Positions 6,221 through 8,497 of a stretch of 8,497 nucleotides of DNA are shown piece by piece; position 1 is the first letter of the stretch; each line of letters begins with the position of its first letter. The position numbers and the translations under genes are program-made. The DNA is taken from NCBI GenBank assembly GCA_042091495.1, contig JBELHJ010000074.1:1-8497 (forward strand). The letters are read 5' to 3'. Source of the stretch: JBELHJ01 sp042091495 (GTDB lineage Bacteria; Bacteroidota; Bacteroidia; Flavobacteriales; Flavobacteriaceae). The notes below the pieces were generated by a model. It made no database searches. It saw nothing but the letters and a program-made list of their open reading frames with translations, and had not been told where the DNA came from.

Positions 6221-7165
6221 ATGCGATTCCTAGAAACTTCACACGAAAGAAATTCGGCTAAAATTACGACGTTATTAATGTTGATTTTGGTGCTGCTATT
6301 ATTTGTTACGGGACCTCCATATATGGATCCGCCAATAGAATATGGTGTAGCTGTTAATTTTGGTACATCAAACGTAGGATCTGGAAATATTCAACCTACA
6401 GCTAATAACAATTCTGAGGTTTCTCCTGCCGAAAGTGAGCCCATAGAGCCTGAAGTTCAAGAGACTATTGCACCCGCTGTTACTGAAGCATCTTCTTCAG
6501 AAGCACCGCAAGAGAACACAGATGAAGTTGTAGCAACTCAAGATCTTGAAGATGCCCCTGTTATCGAAAAAAAAGAGGATAAACCCTCGGCAGAGGCTAT
6601 TGAAAAACAAAAGCAGTTGGAGCAAGAGCGTTTGGAACAACAACGCATTGCAGAGCAGAAAAAAATTGAAGAACAAAAGCGCAAAGAAGCTGAAGCGTTA
6701 GCCTTGAAAAAGAAGCAAGAAGAAGAAAAAAAGAAGAAGCAATTAGATGCTTTAATGGGAGGTGTAAGTAGTGCTTCATCAAATTCATCACAAGGCGAAG
6801 GTGATGATACCAGTTCTGGAGATAAGGGGCAAAAAGACGGGAATCCTTATGCAGCCAGTTATTTTGGTGCCGCAGGTAATGGTAACGGCGGTATGGGATA
6901 TGGTTTGAATGGTAGAGGTGCTCCTACCAAACAAATTTTTAAGCAGGAATGTAACGAGTACGGACTGGTTGTCGTAAAAATAGTAGTAAACAGATCTGGT
7001 AAAGTTATTGCTGCAACTCCAGGTGTAAAGGGGACTACAAATAATGCCTCTTGTTTATTGGAACCCGCAAAAAAAATTGCTTTATCTCATAAATGGCCTC
7101 AAGATAATGATGCACCAGAACGACAAATAGGCTTTGTAAGTATTAATTTCAATCAGAATAATTAA
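6221..7165 (+). CDS. TonB/TolA-like energy transducer
   Basis: A 314-residue protein anchored in the inner membrane and spanning the periplasm, expected to carry energy from the ExbB-ExbD motor to the outer membrane. Parts in order: short N-terminus; membrane segment (about 15-31); acidic, proline-containing stretch (about 66-120); highly charged Glu/Lys/Gln segment (about 120-178) that should form a long helix or coiled coil; Ser/Gly-rich hinge (180-235); and a TonB-like C-terminal domain (about 238-312) with VVVKIVVNRSGKVIAATPG (250-268). Cys244 and Cys278 in that domain could form a disulfide. The membrane segment lacks the histidine found in E. coli TonB. The coiled-coil plan recalls TolA as much as TonB, so no gene symbol is given. 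It starts 5 bp after exbD, and its stop codon overlaps the folC start. Confidence 0.85.
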   Translation: MRFLETSHERNSAKITTLLMLILVLLLFVTGPPYMDPPIEYGVAVNFGTSNVGSGNIQPTANNNSEVSPAESEPIEPEVQETIAPAVTEASSSEAPQENTDEVVATQDLEDAPVIEKKEDKPSAEAIEKQKQLEQERLEQQRIAEQKKIEEQKRKEAEALALKKKQEEEKKKKQLDALMGGVSSASSNSSQGEGDDTSSGDKGQKDGNPYAASYFGAAGNGNGGMGYGLNGRGAPTKQIFKQECNEYGLVVVKIVVNRSGKVIAATPGVKGTTNNASCLLEPAKKIALSHKWPQDNDAPERQIGFVSINFNQNN

Positions 7166-8382
7166 TGACTTATGATGCGGTTTTAAATTGGATGTTTAAC
7201 CAGTTACCAGTCTATCAAAATCAAGGTAAAACGGCCTATAAAGCCAATCTTGACAATATCCAATTATTATCTGATCATCTAAATAACCCTCATTTAAATT
7301 TTAAATCTATTCATGTTGCTGGTACCAATGGCAAAGGTTCTACCAGTCATATGATTGCTTCGGTGCTTCAAGAATCTGGTTATAAGGTGGGATTGTATAC
7401 ATCGCCTCATTTAAAAGATTTTAGAGAACGCATTAAGATAAATGGTACATGTATTTCAGAGGATAAGGTTATTGAGTTTATAACCGCAAACAAATCCTTT
7501 TTAGAAGTCAATCAGCTTTCTTTTTTTGAGATGACTGTTGGTATGGCCTTTAAATACTTTAGTGATGAACAAGTTGATATTGCTGTTATTGAAGTAGGTT
7601 TAGGAGGCCGCTTAGATGCCACAAATATTATAACTCCAGAAGTTTCTGTAATTACAAATATTGGTTTAGATCATGTGCAGTTTTTGGGAGATACTCATGA
7701 AAAAATAGCCACAGAGAAAGCAGGTATAATTAAAAAATCTGTTCCTATTGTTATTGGACAAACTCAACATGAGACTTCAACTGTTTTTAAAAAAATAGCG
7801 TCAGATTTTAATGCACCCATTTATTTTGCAGATCAAGAACAGTATCAAGATTACACCTCTGATTTAAAAGGCAGTTATCAAAAGCACAACATAAAAACAG
7901 CGCTTAAGATATTTGATTTACTACAATCTAAACAATGGCAACTTGGTTCTGAAACCATAGAAAACGGTCTAAATAACGTAATAAAAAACACCGGACTAAT
8001 GGGACGTTGGCAAATTTTAAGTCATGCTCCTTTTACCGTTTGTGATACAGCCCATAATGAGGAAGGATTACGTTACACTATAAATCAAATACAAGCTATC
8101 AATAAGGCCAATTTACATGTTGTTTTGGGGGTGGTTGAAGACAAAGATTTATCAAAAATCATTACGCTTTTACCAAAAAATGCTTCGTATTATTTGTGTG
8201 CGCCTTCTATTAAAAGAGCAATGGCAGTAGATAAGCTTCATGTAATTTTCAAACAATTTGGATTGCATTCAAAACCGTATAATTCTGTTCAAGACGCTTT
8301 TAATAGTGCGAAACTAAAAGCCACTAAAAATGACGCCATTTATGTAGGTGGCAGTACGTTTGTGGTGGCAGAAATAATTTGA
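7165..8382 (+). CDS. folC: Folylpolyglutamate synthase / dihydrofolate synthase
   Basis: A 405-residue cytosolic ATP-dependent ligase of the Mur-ligase superfamily. It adds glutamate to dihydropteroate and/or to folates, which retains and activates the cofactor. Motifs: P-loop HVAGTNGKGST (50-60), YTSPHLKDFRERI (78-90), EVGLGGRLDATNII (143-156), NIGLDH (165-170), EKAGIIK (184-190) whose Lys185 is the lysine carbamylated in this family, and C-terminal DTAHNEEG (294-301) and GGSTFVVAE (395-403). The length is slightly short of the usual 420-430 but all motifs are present. The ATG at 7165 shares its A with the preceding TAA (TAATG), implying translational coupling to the transducer gene. Sequence does not say whether it has one or both activities. 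Confidence 0.95.
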   Translation: MTYDAVLNWMFNQLPVYQNQGKTAYKANLDNIQLLSDHLNNPHLNFKSIHVAGTNGKGSTSHMIASVLQESGYKVGLYTSPHLKDFRERIKINGTCISEDKVIEFITANKSFLEVNQLSFFEMTVGMAFKYFSDEQVDIAVIEVGLGGRLDATNIITPEVSVITNIGLDHVQFLGDTHEKIATEKAGIIKKSVPIVIGQTQHETSTVFKKIASDFNAPIYFADQEQYQDYTSDLKGSYQKHNIKTALKIFDLLQSKQWQLGSETIENGLNNVIKNTGLMGRWQILSHAPFTVCDTAHNEEGLRYTINQIQAINKANLHVVLGVVEDKDLSKIITLLPKNASYYLCAPSIKRAMAVDKLHVIFKQFGLHSKPYNSVQDAFNSAKLKATKNDAIYVGGSTFVVAEII

Positions 8383-8389
8383 TTTTTTA

Positions 8390-8404
8390 GCAAAAACCTT
8401 TTGC
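8390..8404. repeat. Short inverted repeat after folC
   Basis: GCAAAA-ACC-TTTTGC is a 6-bp perfect stem with a 3-nt loop. It sits 8 bp after the folC stop, with T-rich sequence before it and A-rich sequence after it. Those flanks also pair in part (8383-8388 with 8406-8411), lengthening the stem with mismatches. No U tract follows on either strand, so it is not a standard intrinsic terminator. It may still be the 3' end structure of the folC transcript. Its right arm overlaps the -33 box of the tRNA promoter. Confidence 0.4.
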
Positions 8405-8429
8405 AAAATAAAAAACTCCATTATATTTG
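8400..8429 (+). promoter_or_regulatory. Bacteroidota housekeeping promoter for tRNA-Val
   Basis: A TTTG -33 box (8400-8403) is followed by an 18-bp spacer and a perfect TAnnTTTG -7 box (TATATTTG, 8422-8429). This fits the known Bacteroidota sigma-factor consensus of TTTG or TTG, a 17-23 bp gap, then TAnnTTTG. The -7 box ends 15 bp before the tRNA, so the primary transcript would begin with a short leader of about 8-10 nt. Confidence 0.8.
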
Positions 8430-8444
8430 CAGTCCTATTGAAAA

Positions 8445-8497
8445 GGGCGCGTAGCTCAGTTGGTTCAGAGCACTTGGTTTACACCCAAGGGGTCAGG
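8445..8497 (+). tRNA. tRNA-Val (anticodon TAC), 3' end cut by the window
   Basis: The 5' acceptor strand is GGGCGCG (8445-8451). The D arm is GCTC/GAGC (8454-8457 with 8468-8471) around an AGTTGGTTCA loop. The anticodon stem is CTTGG/CCAAG (8473-8477 with 8485-8489), with loop TTTACAC placing anticodon TAC at 8480-8482, which reads valine GUA and other GUN codons by wobble. The variable loop (GGGTC) and the first bases of the T arm are present. The window ends before the rest of the T arm and the acceptor 3' strand. Confidence 0.92.

Noticed and set aside
6597..6791. 64-residue minus-strand open frame
   Set aside because: Its Leu/Phe-rich content is the complement of the Lys/Glu-rich coiled coil of the transducer gene.
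1..8497. Mobile elements, CRISPR arrays, defence or toxin-antitoxin genes
   Set aside because: I looked for transposase motifs, regularly spaced repeats, integration scars at the tRNA and small paired genes, and found none. The 3' end of the tRNA, where an attachment site would lie, is outside the window.

Overview
The window looks like chromosomal DNA of a Flavobacteriaceae-type member of the Bacteroidota. It is AT-rich, and start codons lack Shine-Dalgarno sequences. Two sites match the Bacteroidota promoter -7 element TAnnTTTG perfectly. All eight protein genes belong to recognisable families. I see no mobile element, CRISPR array, phage gene or defence system.

Layout, left to right. A rho-independent terminator (11-41, + strand) ends a gene lying left of the window. 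A short-chain-type acyl-CoA dehydrogenase follows on the minus strand (60-1202). A 117-bp divergent spacer holds a perfect 14-bp tandem repeat and a dyad. Everything after that is on the plus strand: anhydro-N-acetylmuramic acid kinase (anmK), a Glu/Leu/Phe/Val-type amino-acid dehydrogenase, an NhaD-type Na+/H+ antiporter, an ExbB/TolQ-ExbD/TolR pair, a TonB/TolA-like transducer and FolC. A valine tRNA with its own promoter begins at 8445 and is cut by the window edge.

Gene spacing suggests a transcription unit running from the dehydrogenase to folC. The dehydrogenase-nhaD gap is 10 bp, nhaD-exbB 53 bp, exbB-exbD 2 bp, exbD-tonB 5 bp, and tonB overlaps folC by 1 bp (TAATG). Its likely promoter is the TATATTTG at 2424-2431. 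The core is an envelope-energy module: a Na+/H+ antiporter next to an ion-driven ExbBD motor and its periplasm-spanning transducer. Amino-acid deamination and folate polyglutamylation are linked to it by position only. anmK acts in cell-wall recycling.

This is mostly a housekeeping region, and I do not see a clearly new system. The part most worth a second look is the ExbB-ExbD-TonB trio. By eye, its ExbB lacks the TM3 glutamate of E. coli ExbB, and its transducer lacks the TM histidine of E. coli TonB and has a TolA-like charged coiled coil. It also sits directly beside a Na+ antiporter.
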